Notes: generated from the sequence alone by a model not told the origin. Shown: positions 25,720-34,981, numbered from the stretch's first letter. The stretch: DNA of 64,000 bases from CAZNPU01 sp964575335 (GCA_964575335.1 CAZNPU010000001.1:124001-188000); one strand, 5' to 3'. Translations and numbers: made by a program.

Positions 25720-26507
25720 GCATCTTCAGTTGCTACGCAGAACTGTGGCAACGTCGCAGCCTCATTTCGTTTATGACGTCGGTGCGCCGACGCGGGACGG
25801 TCTTCAAGACCATTCTCGGCCGGCTTTGGTACTTCCTCAACCCGCTGGCCCAGATGCTGATTTATTACTTTCTGGTGGTGGTCATCTTCAACCGCCAGGG
25901 CATCGACGGCGTGCATCCGTTTATCCTCATCGCCACAGGCATTACGCATTATCTTTTCTTTCAGCAGGCGATTGTTGCGAGCTGCAACTCGATCATCAGC
26001 AATGAATCCCTGCTGATGCAGGTGCGTGTCGAGCCGGCCACCTTTACCGCCGTTTCGTTCATGGATTCGATTCGCAACTTCGGATTCATGCTGCTGGTGT
26101 TCGCCGGCTTTTTCATTGCGGTCGGTCCGCCGCTGACCTGGCGCGTGGCTGCGTATCCGGCAATTCTGCTGGCGCTGTTCGTGGCAGCGTGGGCGGCGTG
26201 TCTGCTGCTTTCCACGCTGATGGTGTTCTTTCGTGACATACAGCAACTGGCGAATATCTCACTGCGCATTTTGATGTATCTCTCGCCGGTGATTTATCCG
26301 GTGAGCTTTGTTCCGGAGAAATACCAGACGCTGTATCTGCTCAACCCGATCGGGTGTCTGTTTGCGCTGTTGCAATGGTCGCTTCTGGGCGGCCCGCTGC
26401 CACCAGCGTCAGGCCTGGCTGCGCTGGGCATTGCGCTGGCTGGCTTTTTCGTGTTGGCGCATGTGGTGTACCGCAGGCAGCGGGACAAAATCACAAAGTA
26501 TTTCTGA
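25716..26507 (+). CDS. ABC-2 type polysaccharide export permease (Wzm-like)
   Basis: A 263-residue integral membrane protein. ATG 25716 overlaps the previous stop in ATGA, indicating translational coupling. The N-terminus (LWQRRSLISFMTSVRRRGTVFKTILGRLWYFLNPLAQMLIYYF) is the pattern of Wzm/KpsM/TagG permeases. An amphipathic helix containing the conserved LGxxWxxLxP-like motif precedes six membrane helices. YLSPVIYPVSFVPEKYQTLYLLNP near the C-terminus is also characteristic. It pairs with the ATPase starting 5 bases after its stop. Together they would export a finished or lipid-linked glycan across the inner membrane. Confidence 0.9.
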   Translation: MSIFSCYAELWQRRSLISFMTSVRRRGTVFKTILGRLWYFLNPLAQMLIYYFLVVVIFNRQGIDGVHPFILIATGITHYLFFQQAIVASCNSIISNESLLMQVRVEPATFTAVSFMDSIRNFGFMLLVFAGFFIAVGPPLTWRVAAYPAILLALFVAAWAACLLLSTLMVFFRDIQQLANISLRILMYLSPVIYPVSFVPEKYQTLYLLNPIGCLFALLQWSLLGGPLPPASGLAALGIALAGFFVLAHVVYRRQRDKITKYF

Positions 26508-26511
26508 AGTC

Positions 26512-27264
26512 ATGACGGCGACGAAGATCGAAATTCGCAACCTGCATATCCGGTTCCGTCTGTCTTATGACAAGACCTGGACCATGCACGAAAAAATAGC
26601 CCAGATGGCGCGGCGCATCGTCGGCCGCCATCAGCCGCGGTACTTCACCGCGCTGCGCGGTATCGATCTGCACGTCGGCGAAGGGGAAATCGTCGGACTG
26701 ATCGGTCCCAACGGCTGCGGCAAGACCACGCTGCTGCGATCGATTTGCGGCATCTTCGCGCCCGATGAAGGCACGGTTGAACGCTTCGGCCGCATCTCAA
26801 CGCTGCTCTCGCTGGGCACGGGATTCGATAACCGCCTCAACGCGATCGACAACATTCGCCTCAATGGTTTGATCCTCGGCATGACCATGGCGGAGATCGA
26901 GGAGCGCATCCCCAGCATCATCGAATTTGCGGATATCGGGCAGCATGTGCATCAACCGATGAAGTATTACTCCAGCGGCATGATCAGCCGCGTGAGCTTC
27001 GCCATCGTGCTGAGCATGCAGCCGGATATTCTGCTCATCGACGAAGTGTTCAGCGTGGGTGATCTGGCTTTTCAGCGCAAAAGCGCCCGGGCCATGCACG
27101 AACTGCTCAGCAGGGCGTCGTGCCAGATCATCGTGACCCACAATATGTCCTTCGTGCGCGAGCACTGCACCCGCGCAATCTATATCAGGGCAGGGCAGAT
27201 CGTTGCGGACGGACCGCCCAATGAGGTCGTCAATCGTTATGAGGCGGAAGCGACGCGCGAATGA
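26512..27264 (+). CDS. ABC transporter ATPase for polysaccharide export (Wzt-like)
   Basis: A 250-residue nucleotide-binding subunit from ATG 26512. Walker A is GLIGPNGCGKTTLLRSICGIF, the signature is YYSSGMISRVSFAIVL, Walker B is DILLIDEVFSVGD and the switch His is in IIVTHNMSF. An N-terminal extension of about 40 residues (including DKTWTMHEKIAQMARRI) before the P-loop domain is typical of Wzt/TagH-type exporters. There is no C-terminal carbohydrate-binding domain, unlike Wzt of E. coli O9a. Recognition of a modified glycan terminus is therefore not evident. It forms a unit with the permease just upstream. Confidence 0.92.
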   Translation: MTATKIEIRNLHIRFRLSYDKTWTMHEKIAQMARRIVGRHQPRYFTALRGIDLHVGEGEIVGLIGPNGCGKTTLLRSICGIFAPDEGTVERFGRISTLLSLGTGFDNRLNAIDNIRLNGLILGMTMAEIEERIPSIIEFADIGQHVHQPMKYYSSGMISRVSFAIVLSMQPDILLIDEVFSVGDLAFQRKSARAMHELLSRASCQIIVTHNMSFVREHCTRAIYIRAGQIVADGPPNEVVNRYEAEATRE

Positions 27265-27526
27265 TCCGCCCTGTTCCTGAGCGGCCAGCAGCACGCGTTA
27301 CGTTCATTGGGGGCAGATACGCCCGTCGATGTGATGTGATATTGGCGTGTAATGGGGCGGTATCTGCCGCCGGCGTGCGATCGCTGCGTGCTGAAGCGCT
27401 CAGAATGTGCAACGCTCTGCGGCAGGGACATCGCACGGATCGGCATGCCGTTCTACACTGACGGTTTACCTACCCGCCTGCACCTGAGTCGACAGCGGCG
27501 GACATGGCCTGACGGAGGATGAATCG

Positions 27527-28636
27527 GTGAAGATCGTAACCATTGTGGGCGCACGCCCGCAGTTTGTGAAAGCCGCTGTGATCAGCCGGGCGATCAGCGA
27601 AGTGACGCCTGATGCGCAGCTTGGCCCGATTCGTGAGATCATGGTGCACACCGGACAGCATTTTGATGACAACATGTCCGATGTGTTTTTTCGCGAAATG
27701 GAAATTCCCCGGCCGGCACGCAATCTCGGTATCGGCGGGGGGCATCACGGCAGCATGACCGGGCGAATGCTCGAAGGCATTGAACGTGTGCTGCTTGAGG
27801 AGCAGCCGGATTGGGTGCTTGTCTATGGCGACACCAACTCAACCCTTGCCGGTGCGTTGGCAGCGGCGAAATTGTCTGTGCCGGTCGCTCACGTCGAGGC
27901 GGGACTGCGGTCGTTCAACCGGGCCATGCCCGAGGAATTGAACCGTGTTCTGGCCGACCACGCATCCGATCGGCTGTTTGCGCCCACAGCCACGGCGGTG
28001 GCCAACCTGCGGCGCGAAGGCATCAGCAGTGAGCGGATCGAACTGGTCGGCGACGTGATGTACGACGCAGTGCGCCATTATCGTGCGCGAGCCGAAACCC
28101 AAAGCCGAATTCTGGAAACGCTTTCGCTTGAACCGGGCAGCTTTGTGCTGGCGACGGTCCACCGGGCGGAAAACACCGACTCGTCCGAGCGGCTCAAAGG
28201 GATCATTGACGGCCTTGTGCAGGTGGCGGCAAAGCATTTGGTGGTGCTGCCGCTGCATCCACGGACTCGCCAGGCGCTGGAGCGCAACGGATTGCTTGAG
28301 CGCGCTGCCGGGGCTTTGCGCGTGATCGACCCGGTCGGGTATTTCGACATGCTGCAACTGGAGCGCGCTGCAAGCGTCATTGCGACCGATTCGGGCGGTG
28401 TGCAGAAAGAGGCGTATTTTCACGGCGTGCCATGCGTGACGCTCCGCGATGAAACCGAGTGGGTGGAACTGGTGGAGGTTGGCGCCAATGTGCTGGTGGG
28501 CGTGGAGCCGGACCGCATCGTGCAGGCTGTTGATGCTGCATGGGGTCGGCGCGTTGAGGTCGAAGGGCTGTATGGAGATGGGCATGCCGGTCGAGAGATT
28601 CTCAAATGCCTGCTCGGATTGCCCGTGGCGGGGTAA
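27527..28636 (+). CDS. wecB: UDP-N-acetylglucosamine 2-epimerase (non-hydrolysing)
   Basis: A 369-residue cytoplasmic enzyme converting UDP-GlcNAc to UDP-ManNAc, a precursor for surface polysaccharides. Start GTG 27527 is supported by the immediate motif KIVTIVGARPQFVKAA. Family blocks follow in order: MVHTGQHFDDNMSD, LVYGDTNSTLAGALAA, VAHVEAGLRS, MPEELNRVLADHASD, ATVHRAEN and ATDSGGVQKEA. The acidic and His residues around HVEAGLRS and HRAEN are the catalytic set. It is in the glycan cluster 260 bases after the ABC pair. Its presence suggests ManNAc or a derivative in the exported polymer, which is inference. Confidence 0.94.
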   Translation: MKIVTIVGARPQFVKAAVISRAISEVTPDAQLGPIREIMVHTGQHFDDNMSDVFFREMEIPRPARNLGIGGGHHGSMTGRMLEGIERVLLEEQPDWVLVYGDTNSTLAGALAAAKLSVPVAHVEAGLRSFNRAMPEELNRVLADHASDRLFAPTATAVANLRREGISSERIELVGDVMYDAVRHYRARAETQSRILETLSLEPGSFVLATVHRAENTDSSERLKGIIDGLVQVAAKHLVVLPLHPRTRQALERNGLLERAAGALRVIDPVGYFDMLQLERAASVIATDSGGVQKEAYFHGVPCVTLRDETEWVELVEVGANVLVGVEPDRIVQAVDAAWGRRVEVEGLYGDGHAGREILKCLLGLPVAG

Positions 28637-28888
28637 GCAGCAATGGGGGAGGGCGTTGCCGCGCCATTTTGCTATCGATCTTGCTTTCGCAGCCGTCTCA
28701 AAAAGCGCACTTGATGTCGCATTGAATTGGCCGGGCTGATGTCGTTGATCGTCAACTTGGCGAGCGGTAAACTGCGCAATCAAGAGAGGGATCACATATC
28801 GGCGCACGATGGCATCGCACACACGCCCGCAGCCGTTTGCGCCTTGTGCGATCGAATCGAATCGTCGCGTTGAGTCCTGGATTCCGTT

Positions 28889-29992
28889 GTGAATTACCTT
28901 TCAAAAGCTCGTGCATCGTTGCATCAATTGCTCACGCTCTACGAGTCATCCGGCGGCAGGAGCATTGACGATTACGATGCGGAGGTCCGTGTGCATCCGA
29001 TGGCGGAGGGAAAATATCTCTCCACGCTGATGCAACTGTGGCGTGCAGGTTATGTCAATGACAAATACGTTGCGCACAACGCGCAAGCGGTGATGGAGCG
29101 GCTGGAGTCGCTGAACGTCGCTCGTCAGCCTGATCAGGCCTGCTGGGGATTGGGGTTTCCTTTTCGTGAAGCGCCAGCGGATGAGCCGTATGTCATCACC
29201 ACAGTCATCGTTACGCAAGGCATTCTCGAATTGCCGTCGGAGCTTGGCGATTCGCTTGCGTCGCGAGCGCTCCGCTGGCTGCGCGAATCCGCTCCGCGCA
29301 CTGTTGTGCAGCATCATGGCCGGCCAATTGAATTCCTGGTGTTTTCAGAGCACATTCCGGAACTGATCACCAATGTCGCGCTGGCAGGCGCAGCAACGCT
29401 GCACCGAGCCGGGCAGTTGCCGGAGAAAGACGCGATCAATGAGTGGGCGCGCATGCAGTACCGCCATCCGCTTGGCTGGCCGTATGCGCAGGGAAACAAC
29501 CGCATCGATCTGCTGCACCAGTGCTACATACTCAATGCCCTGGCGGATATGAATGGCGCTGCATCAATTGAAGATGAGGCGTTGCGCACCGTCGGACTAT
29601 TCGCTTCAGGTGACGGTTATCTTGATGTCGTGTCGCTCATGCCCGGGCCGCCACAGATCGAATGGAGCGCCACCTCACAGTATGAAAGCTTCATGCAATA
29701 CAGCGCCGATGACTGGCTGATACGGCATGCGGCTCGCGCTCGTGACTGGTCGCTGGGCGAGTTGCTGGTTGTGCTCAGCCGTCTGGCGGAACATGGCCGC
29801 GAGCGTGCGCAGTGGCGCGTCGTATTGCGGCAACTGCTCGCGCGCGTTCCTGTTGTGCTTGCATCGCATATCGAAGCGGCTGAGCGCAATCAGGCACGCT
29901 TCCGGCACAGCATGCACCTCGCGCATGGCGTCGCATCGGCGCTGCAGAGCCTGCGATCATCGAAAAATGTTACGGCGCCGACGACGTCATGA
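28889..29992 (+). CDS. Unknown helical (possible alpha/alpha-toroid) protein of the glycan cluster
   Basis: A 367-residue protein with a likely GTG start at 28889. It has no signal or membrane helix. The pattern of long helices separated by WGLGFPF, PYVITTVIVTQGILEL and YAQGNNRIDLLHQCYI resembles (alpha/alpha)6-barrel proteins such as uronyl hydrolases and glycan lyases. This is an impression of fold, not a family match. Aromatic and His-rich loops (LLHQCYI, MPGPPQIEW) could bind sugar. It lies between wecB and the second deacetylase-like gene. Its stop overlaps ATG 29989 as ATGA. Confidence 0.55.
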   Translation: MNYLSKARASLHQLLTLYESSGGRSIDDYDAEVRVHPMAEGKYLSTLMQLWRAGYVNDKYVAHNAQAVMERLESLNVARQPDQACWGLGFPFREAPADEPYVITTVIVTQGILELPSELGDSLASRALRWLRESAPRTVVQHHGRPIEFLVFSEHIPELITNVALAGAATLHRAGQLPEKDAINEWARMQYRHPLGWPYAQGNNRIDLLHQCYILNALADMNGAASIEDEALRTVGLFASGDGYLDVVSLMPGPPQIEWSATSQYESFMQYSADDWLIRHAARARDWSLGELLVVLSRLAEHGRERAQWRVVLRQLLARVPVVLASHIEAAERNQARFRHSMHLAHGVASALQSLRSSKNVTAPTTS

Positions 29993-30180
29993 TTGACCTT
30001 GAAAAGACCATCAGCGCTGAACGTTCGCAGGCGGATCGGGAGTACCGCTGGCACATCACCTTCTGCTCACAAATCGTCTTGCGGCTGGGTGCTTCCGGGC
30101 AATTACGGGCTGCGCTGCACCCGCCATCTGAGCGCTGGACCCGGAACTGCATTGAAACCTCTTGCTTTCAGCAGCGATGA
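29989..30180 (+). pseudogene. Possible degraded coding remnant coupled to the upstream gene
   Basis: ATG 29989 overlaps the preceding stop (ATGA), the usual sign of a coupled gene. The frame gives 63 residues (MIDLEKTISAERSQADREYR at the start) and stops at 30180. The first part looks coding; the rest (SCFQQR end) does not. In another frame, codons around 30201-30263 read NGPGSHRINLLYAEGIAYVS, which recalls the GNNRIDLLHQ segment of the upstream protein. The 260-base gap may hold the remains of a gene broken by frameshifts. It could also be a chance short frame. Confidence 0.25.
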
Positions 30181-30249
30181 AGCAGGCAGGCTTGACCAAT
30201 GGGCCAGGCTCGCACCGCATCAATTTGCTGTACGCTGAAGGAATCGCAT

Positions 30250-31857
30250 ATGTCTCAGCAGATTGACATCATGATTCGGCAGCAGGAGCGACGCGACTGG
30301 TTCCATGCAGCAGGGCTGGTATTTGAATGGATCGGCTATCCGCGCTGGGCCATGATCGATGATGTTGCTCATGTCCAGCAGGCGCGCGTTGTGCTGGTTG
30401 ACCGTTGCTGCGCAGAGCGTCGTGCTCATGTGCCGCCGGAGGTGTGCGCGATTGTTGAAGTTGAAAGCGATCGCATTGTTCCGCTGCCATGTGAGTTCAC
30501 ATGTGTCCCTGAACTCAAGCGTGTACTGCAGCCGCTGATCGGGCTGTATACGCATCTGAGCAATTACAACGGCATTCAAGGCATACGCTGGCCGTTGACA
30601 GCGCCGGTTCCAACGCAACATGCACGGGCGATGCCTCGGCGCGCAGTCAATATCGACGGCGATCAGAATCCGCTTCTGCCTCATCCAGCGTGCTACGCGC
30701 TTCCTGCTGAATCAGGCGATGTGCTGGTTTGCAGCACCGACGGCTTGCCGCTTGTTGTCCAAAAAGGCAGGCAAATCATGCTGGGCCTGCCGCTCATCAG
30801 TTTGCTTGCCCGGCATCTCACCGCGCCGAGCATGGACAGCGATACATACCTGTTCAGTGAACCGGTGCATCATCTGGCGGTATTGCTTGCGCAGCTCGTC
30901 GCGCGCATCATGCCCGAAGGCGCATGTCGTGTCGCGCCGTGGCCTGACGATGCACGCGGCGTTTTTGCGATTCGCCACGATTATGACCGGCCCACAAACC
31001 TTGTTGAAGTTGTTCAACGCGAGGCCAGGCGGCGCATCCCGCCGACGGTGCACGTCCTTGCCGATCAGCCGCCAACATCCGAAGAGCTGCAGGCCATTCG
31101 TGAAGCGAGCGGGGAAGTTGCGTTGCATGGGCGGTGGCTCGATGCGCTTGATGCGGAATATCGCAGCATCCAGCAACTGGTTTTGGAAACATCCATCGGC
31201 CACAGCGCCCACGGCGGGCGCGAAGCGGACGGCTGGCGCGGGCTGCAGAACTTGCTTGCTGCCCATCGAGCGCAAGCGGAGTACACGGAACTGCTGAGCG
31301 AAATGCACCTCTGGCCGCACCGGATTCCGAATATGTCCGGCCCGCCGGGCGCTGCGCTGCATCCGCTGGCGATGCCGCATCACTTGAGCTTTGACGTGAA
31401 CATGCGCGAACATGCTGGGGATCGCCTGTCCAGAGAAGCAGCAGCCATCTTTGCCAACCGTGGGCTTTTCACGCTGATGAATCATCCTGATATTCACGTG
31501 GATGAGATGCTTCAGTTTGTTGATGAACACGTGCCGGCCGATGCGCTGCGCATGACGCTTCGGGACGTTTCGCGATGGTGGCGCGCCACGCATACGCAAT
31601 CATGCTTCGACATCGAAGTATGCATTGACAATGACGGCCGACGTGTGTGCATCAAAGGCAGGGCGACGGACGATCAGGTCGGCGCAGTGCTCGATGTCAA
31701 ATTGCCGCCTGACTGGAGCGCGGGAGAAATTGCTGCACAAGGTGTTGGCAGCGCGGCTTTTTGCCTGCAGCCCTATCCGCGCATCCGCTTTGCGTTTTCA
31801 GAAGCATCAACGGAGGGATTTGAAATTCAGGCGCAGCAGCGAACTTGCGCATGCTGA
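30250..31857 (+). CDS. Polysaccharide-deacetylase-like protein, paralogue of the fusion at 23098
   Basis: A 535-residue protein from ATG 30250. It shares the layout of the fusion protein but lacks the C-terminal methyltransferase. It has an N-terminal domain of about 235 residues, then the deacetylase-like core with FAIRHDYDRP, EVALHGRW, and FTLMNHPDIHVDEMLQF, ending in VSRWWRATH as in the paralogue. The metal motif differs (HDYD against HDVD). Its partner methyltransferase is encoded tail to tail on the other strand. It probably modifies the same or a related glycan. Whether it is active as a deacetylase is not certain, because the CE4 motifs are degenerate. Confidence 0.68.
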   Translation: MSQQIDIMIRQQERRDWFHAAGLVFEWIGYPRWAMIDDVAHVQQARVVLVDRCCAERRAHVPPEVCAIVEVESDRIVPLPCEFTCVPELKRVLQPLIGLYTHLSNYNGIQGIRWPLTAPVPTQHARAMPRRAVNIDGDQNPLLPHPACYALPAESGDVLVCSTDGLPLVVQKGRQIMLGLPLISLLARHLTAPSMDSDTYLFSEPVHHLAVLLAQLVARIMPEGACRVAPWPDDARGVFAIRHDYDRPTNLVEVVQREARRRIPPTVHVLADQPPTSEELQAIREASGEVALHGRWLDALDAEYRSIQQLVLETSIGHSAHGGREADGWRGLQNLLAAHRAQAEYTELLSEMHLWPHRIPNMSGPPGAALHPLAMPHHLSFDVNMREHAGDRLSREAAAIFANRGLFTLMNHPDIHVDEMLQFVDEHVPADALRMTLRDVSRWWRATHTQSCFDIEVCIDNDGRRVCIKGRATDDQVGAVLDVKLPPDWSAGEIAAQGVGSAAFCLQPYPRIRFAFSEASTEGFEIQAQQRTCAC

Positions 31858-31859
31858 AT

Positions 31860-33098
31860 CTACCGCTTCTGCACGACTCGAAAGACGGATCGCTCGCCGA
31901 CTTTATCCTGATCGATGCGCATAGTTGCAGTCGAGAGGTAATACTCGATGCTGCTGTATCTGCGAAGGTAGCCTTCAAGCTCGTCTACGGTGAACATCAC
32001 GTCGTAGTCTTTTGTGAAGGCAGGGTTCTTAATGTTTTCATGCACAATGAGCAGGCCGCCGCTGCGCAGCCGTTCCCATAAGCCGTCAAGCACTGCAGCG
32101 GTGTGGGAGCGCTGGACGTACAGCAGAGAGCCGATCATTGTCACGATGTCGTAAGTGCGATTGTCGCGCAACTGCTCCGCGCTGCCGATCGACATTGCGA
32201 AACGGCCGTGGAGCTTCGTGAAGTAATGGTAAAGGCGGTACGCAGGCACGAGGTTGGCGATCATCGGTTCACGTGTAACAGCCAGACGAATGCGAGGCTC
32301 CTGCAGCAGCAGTTCCGCTGCGAGCAGACCTGCGCCGCCGCCAACGTCCATCATCGTCAGTTCCCCGTTCCGACCCATCATGGTGCTGATGATGTGGCGG
32401 ATGATGGCGGATTTGTAGCCGATTCCTCCGACCGCATAGTTGGCCCACTTGAGAAACTGGCCCGCAGCATGCTCCACGTCCAGGTTATGCTGCGATTGAC
32501 TATCGGCTGCGGGTTTGGGAAGCGCATTCGGATCCGTATCGATCACAAATGGATCGCACAGCTCAGCGATCCGATCGCTGGTGGCAGCGGTGTGGGCGAA
32601 CGGGTAGGCCATCGCAAGCTGGCTGCATTCATGAAAGAACCAGGTCAGAATTGATTCCGGCCAGGCAACATTAGCTGCTGACTGAAAGCGCGCCATGCCC
32701 GCAGCGCTGTCTCGCGATTGCGGCGTCCCGAACCATCGGGTCAATGTGTTTTCTGAAAGATAACCACGCGGCTGGGCGTGTCGATGATCCAGTACAGGCA
32801 ACAGAAGTGAACCGCCTGATTGCACGGACCGGTTGACCTGCGCCAGCAGAGCCTGAGTGAAGGCATCATCAAAAAGTCGCAGGCGAGGCGAGAGAGCTGC
32901 TGCACGCAACGATGAGGGCGCGAGTGGCCAGAGCATCGACAATGGGCCAGCCTGCCGCCGCCAGATGGACCAGCCCCGGCCGTCGCTCGTTAAGGTCAGG
33001 CACTGACGCTCATCCCATCCGATTCCCGTTGACTGCAACGCACCACGAACCATGTGCTGCTCTTCATCAGTATCGGTGCGCAGGTATTGAGCGATCAT
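31860..33098 (-). CDS. SAM-dependent methyltransferase, convergent with deacetylase-like gene
   Basis: A 412-residue protein. Residues 1-185 have no obvious motif. The C-terminal class I methyltransferase domain has motif I LTMMDVGGGAGLLAAELLL, an RTYDIVTMIGSLLYV strand with the post-II acidic turn, and RSGGLLIVHENIKNP. The last helix and strand (STATMRIDQDKVGERSVFRVVQK) close the fold. The layout recalls O-methyltransferases, but the acceptor is unknown. It stops 2 bases from the deacetylase-like gene on the opposite strand, so the two are convergent, and a role in glycan methylation is inferred only from position. Confidence 0.75.
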   Translation of the reverse strand: MIAQYLRTDTDEEQHMVRGALQSTGIGWDERQCLTLTSDGRGWSIWRRQAGPLSMLWPLAPSSLRAAALSPRLRLFDDAFTQALLAQVNRSVQSGGSLLLPVLDHRHAQPRGYLSENTLTRWFGTPQSRDSAAGMARFQSAANVAWPESILTWFFHECSQLAMAYPFAHTAATSDRIAELCDPFVIDTDPNALPKPAADSQSQHNLDVEHAAGQFLKWANYAVGGIGYKSAIIRHIISTMMGRNGELTMMDVGGGAGLLAAELLLQEPRIRLAVTREPMIANLVPAYRLYHYFTKLHGRFAMSIGSAEQLRDNRTYDIVTMIGSLLYVQRSHTAAVLDGLWERLRSGGLLIVHENIKNPAFTKDYDVMFTVDELEGYLRRYSSIEYYLSTATMRIDQDKVGERSVFRVVQKR

Positions 33099-33551
33099 CA
33101 GGCGTTTCCTTGTCGGTCGTCTGTATGCTGGTGGCGAGCCGATTGCATCGTGCAGTCACAGCCAACATCCCGCTGACGTGCGTTGCCTTCAGGCAGGGCC
33201 GGCTCGCAGTGCGGTTTTTGAAATGGCCATCACGATCATGGCACGCGCTCATCCTACGAGGTGGCGAACCGTGCCGCAATGCGGTTGCAGGCCAGGTGTT
33301 CAGGGCCGTATCGTGTCAATGTGGCGGCGGCTCGCGGGCTGCACCAGATCGCTGCGGCTCTCGCATTGCTGATGCGGCACACCCTGATACACCAGGTGGT
33401 GAAGCGACCAGGCTGCGCTGATTTTGATTCAACAGCCGGCATCGTCGGCCGTAGGGCATATTGCGCGACAACAGGAGTGGGCAACCTCGTTTATGCTACC
33501 GCAATTCTGATTCACGCCATCCACGCACATTTTGATCAGCCAGCATGCAGC
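33099..33551. other. Intergenic region, no gene seen
   Basis: About 450 bases between the methyltransferase start and the PdeM-like start. The plus frame is open but has low-complexity, Arg/Ala/Cys-rich translations typical of GC-biased non-coding DNA. No promoter motif or repeat was found. Confidence 0.35.
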
Positions 33552-34352
33552 ATGCCACGATCTCACCGCGACACATTATTGATCGAATGGAATGGGGAGC
33601 GTTTGGGATTGCACGCGCAGCGGGCGGTATCGTGGCCCGCACGGCGAACATTGATCGTTGCTGATGCGCACTTCGGCAAGGCGGCGGCGTTTCGCGCAGC
33701 CGGCGTGCCCGTGCCCGGCGGAACAACGCAAAACGACCTCAAACGGCTCGATGCACTGCTTGATCAAACCAGATCAACGCGATTGATTGTGTTGGGCGAT
33801 TTCTTTCACGCAGCATCCGGCCGTGTTGAACAGACCATGAACGCGCTGAGCCAGTGGCGTCGCGAACGGGCGTCACTTGACATTATGCTGGTGCGAGGCA
33901 ACCACGACCTGCATGCGGGCGATCCGCCAGCCGATTGGGGATTCACATGCGTTGATGAACCGCTGGTGGATGGGCCGCTGGCGTTTCGGCACGCGCTTGA
34001 GGAAAAAAACCGGGCGGCAATGCCCGGAGCGAATGGTTCTTCTGATGCCCGGCGTTGTTCGAAAGCGGTCAAAGCCTCGCAACAGGCCGATGTCCTGCCG
34101 ACGCTGGCTGGACATGTGCATCCGTGTGCGGTGCTGCGCGATGATGACGGCTCAACAATGCGATTGCCGTGTTTTCTGTTCCGGCCTGGTGAGGCGATTC
34201 TCCCAGCGTTCGGGTCGTTCACCGGTATGCATCCGGTGCGGCCGCGTGCAGGCATGCGGAGGAAAGCTTCGCCCGATCGCATTTTCGTCATCGGCCCGGG
34301 CGCGGTTGTTGAAGTCAAAGGGCGCAGCGCCTGGCAGAAGGCAGAATGTTGA
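33552..34352 (+). CDS. PdeM-like metallophosphoesterase (ligase-associated DNA damage response type)
   Basis: A 266-residue cytoplasmic protein from ATG 33552. The metallophosphoesterase motifs are complete: VADAHFGKAAAFRAAGVPVPGG, VLGDFFHA, RGNHDLHAG and LAGHVHP. The VADAHFGKxxxFRxxGxPVPxG opening is specific for PdeM. That protein is usually encoded with a ligase-associated helicase, exonuclease and ATP-dependent ligase, and it has phosphoesterase/nuclease activity. None of those partners is in the window. A 25-residue segment rich in Ser/Ala/Lys (residues about 160-185) interrupts the core. Confidence 0.85.
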   Translation: MPRSHRDTLLIEWNGERLGLHAQRAVSWPARRTLIVADAHFGKAAAFRAAGVPVPGGTTQNDLKRLDALLDQTRSTRLIVLGDFFHAASGRVEQTMNALSQWRRERASLDIMLVRGNHDLHAGDPPADWGFTCVDEPLVDGPLAFRHALEEKNRAAMPGANGSSDARRCSKAVKASQQADVLPTLAGHVHPCAVLRDDDGSTMRLPCFLFRPGEAILPAFGSFTGMHPVRPRAGMRRKASPDRIFVIGPGAVVEVKGRSAWQKAEC

Positions 34353-34426
34353 TCGTGCAACTGCATCGCATCGTCGCGATGCGCGATGGATGGATGACCG
34401 ATGCAGCGCGATCCGGTAGCTTTTGC

Positions 34427-34981
34427 TTATCTGCTGCAGCAGGCCTGCTGCTGCACGCGATTCCAGGGCATTTTGCTCAGCAGTATCGCCATGCCGCAGG
34501 TATCGGTTACACCCGCAAATACAAGTCCTGCGCCGACGAACGCGCTGAGGAGGTAAAACCACGGTGAGACGAGCCAGCCGAGGATTACACCCAAAAGCAC
34601 CAGTGAACCGGCAGCAATCTGCACCTGGCGCATGATGGCGATTGGGGCCCTGGCGTCGCGCTCGGTTTCGTAGCCGGCCTTTTTCCACGCCTCAATTCCG
34701 CCCTGTAAATGCCAGGCCTGTTCGTGGCCAGCATTCAGCAGCAGCTGCGCCGCTTTGCTCGACCGATTGCCCGAGCGGCAATGCAGCACCACCCGGCCGC
34801 TGCCGCTGGGAACTTTCGCAGGATCAAAGCTCGAAAGCGGCATGAGCTTCGCACCGGGAATGCGATCACCGGCATATTCAGCCGGCTCACGAACGTCAAT
34901 CAGCGTGATCTCTCCCTGCTCCAGCCCGCGTTTCACCTCCGCAGGTGACAAATCATTGATGCGGCTGACAGCGGTGGACAT
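34427..34981 (-). CDS. Rhodanese domain protein with C-terminal DUF2892 membrane hairpin
   Basis: A 184-residue protein. Residues 1-105 form a rhodanese domain with ITLIDVREPAEYAGDRIPGA and the active-site loop VVLHCRSGNRSSKAA, whose Cys carries the persulfide. Residues about 120-165 contain two membrane helices (AAGSLVLLGVILGWLVSPWFYLLSAFVGAGL), then DTCGMAILLSKMPWN, the DUF2892 pattern. Such fusions place sulfur transfer at the inner membrane and occur in sulfide- and thiosulfate-handling contexts. No sulfur-oxidation gene is adjacent. Length is normal for the fusion. Confidence 0.9.
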   Translation of the reverse strand: MSTAVSRINDLSPAEVKRGLEQGEITLIDVREPAEYAGDRIPGAKLMPLSSFDPAKVPSGSGRVVLHCRSGNRSSKAAQLLLNAGHEQAWHLQGGIEAWKKAGYETERDARAPIAIMRQVQIAAGSLVLLGVILGWLVSPWFYLLSAFVGAGLVFAGVTDTCGMAILLSKMPWNRVQQQACCSR

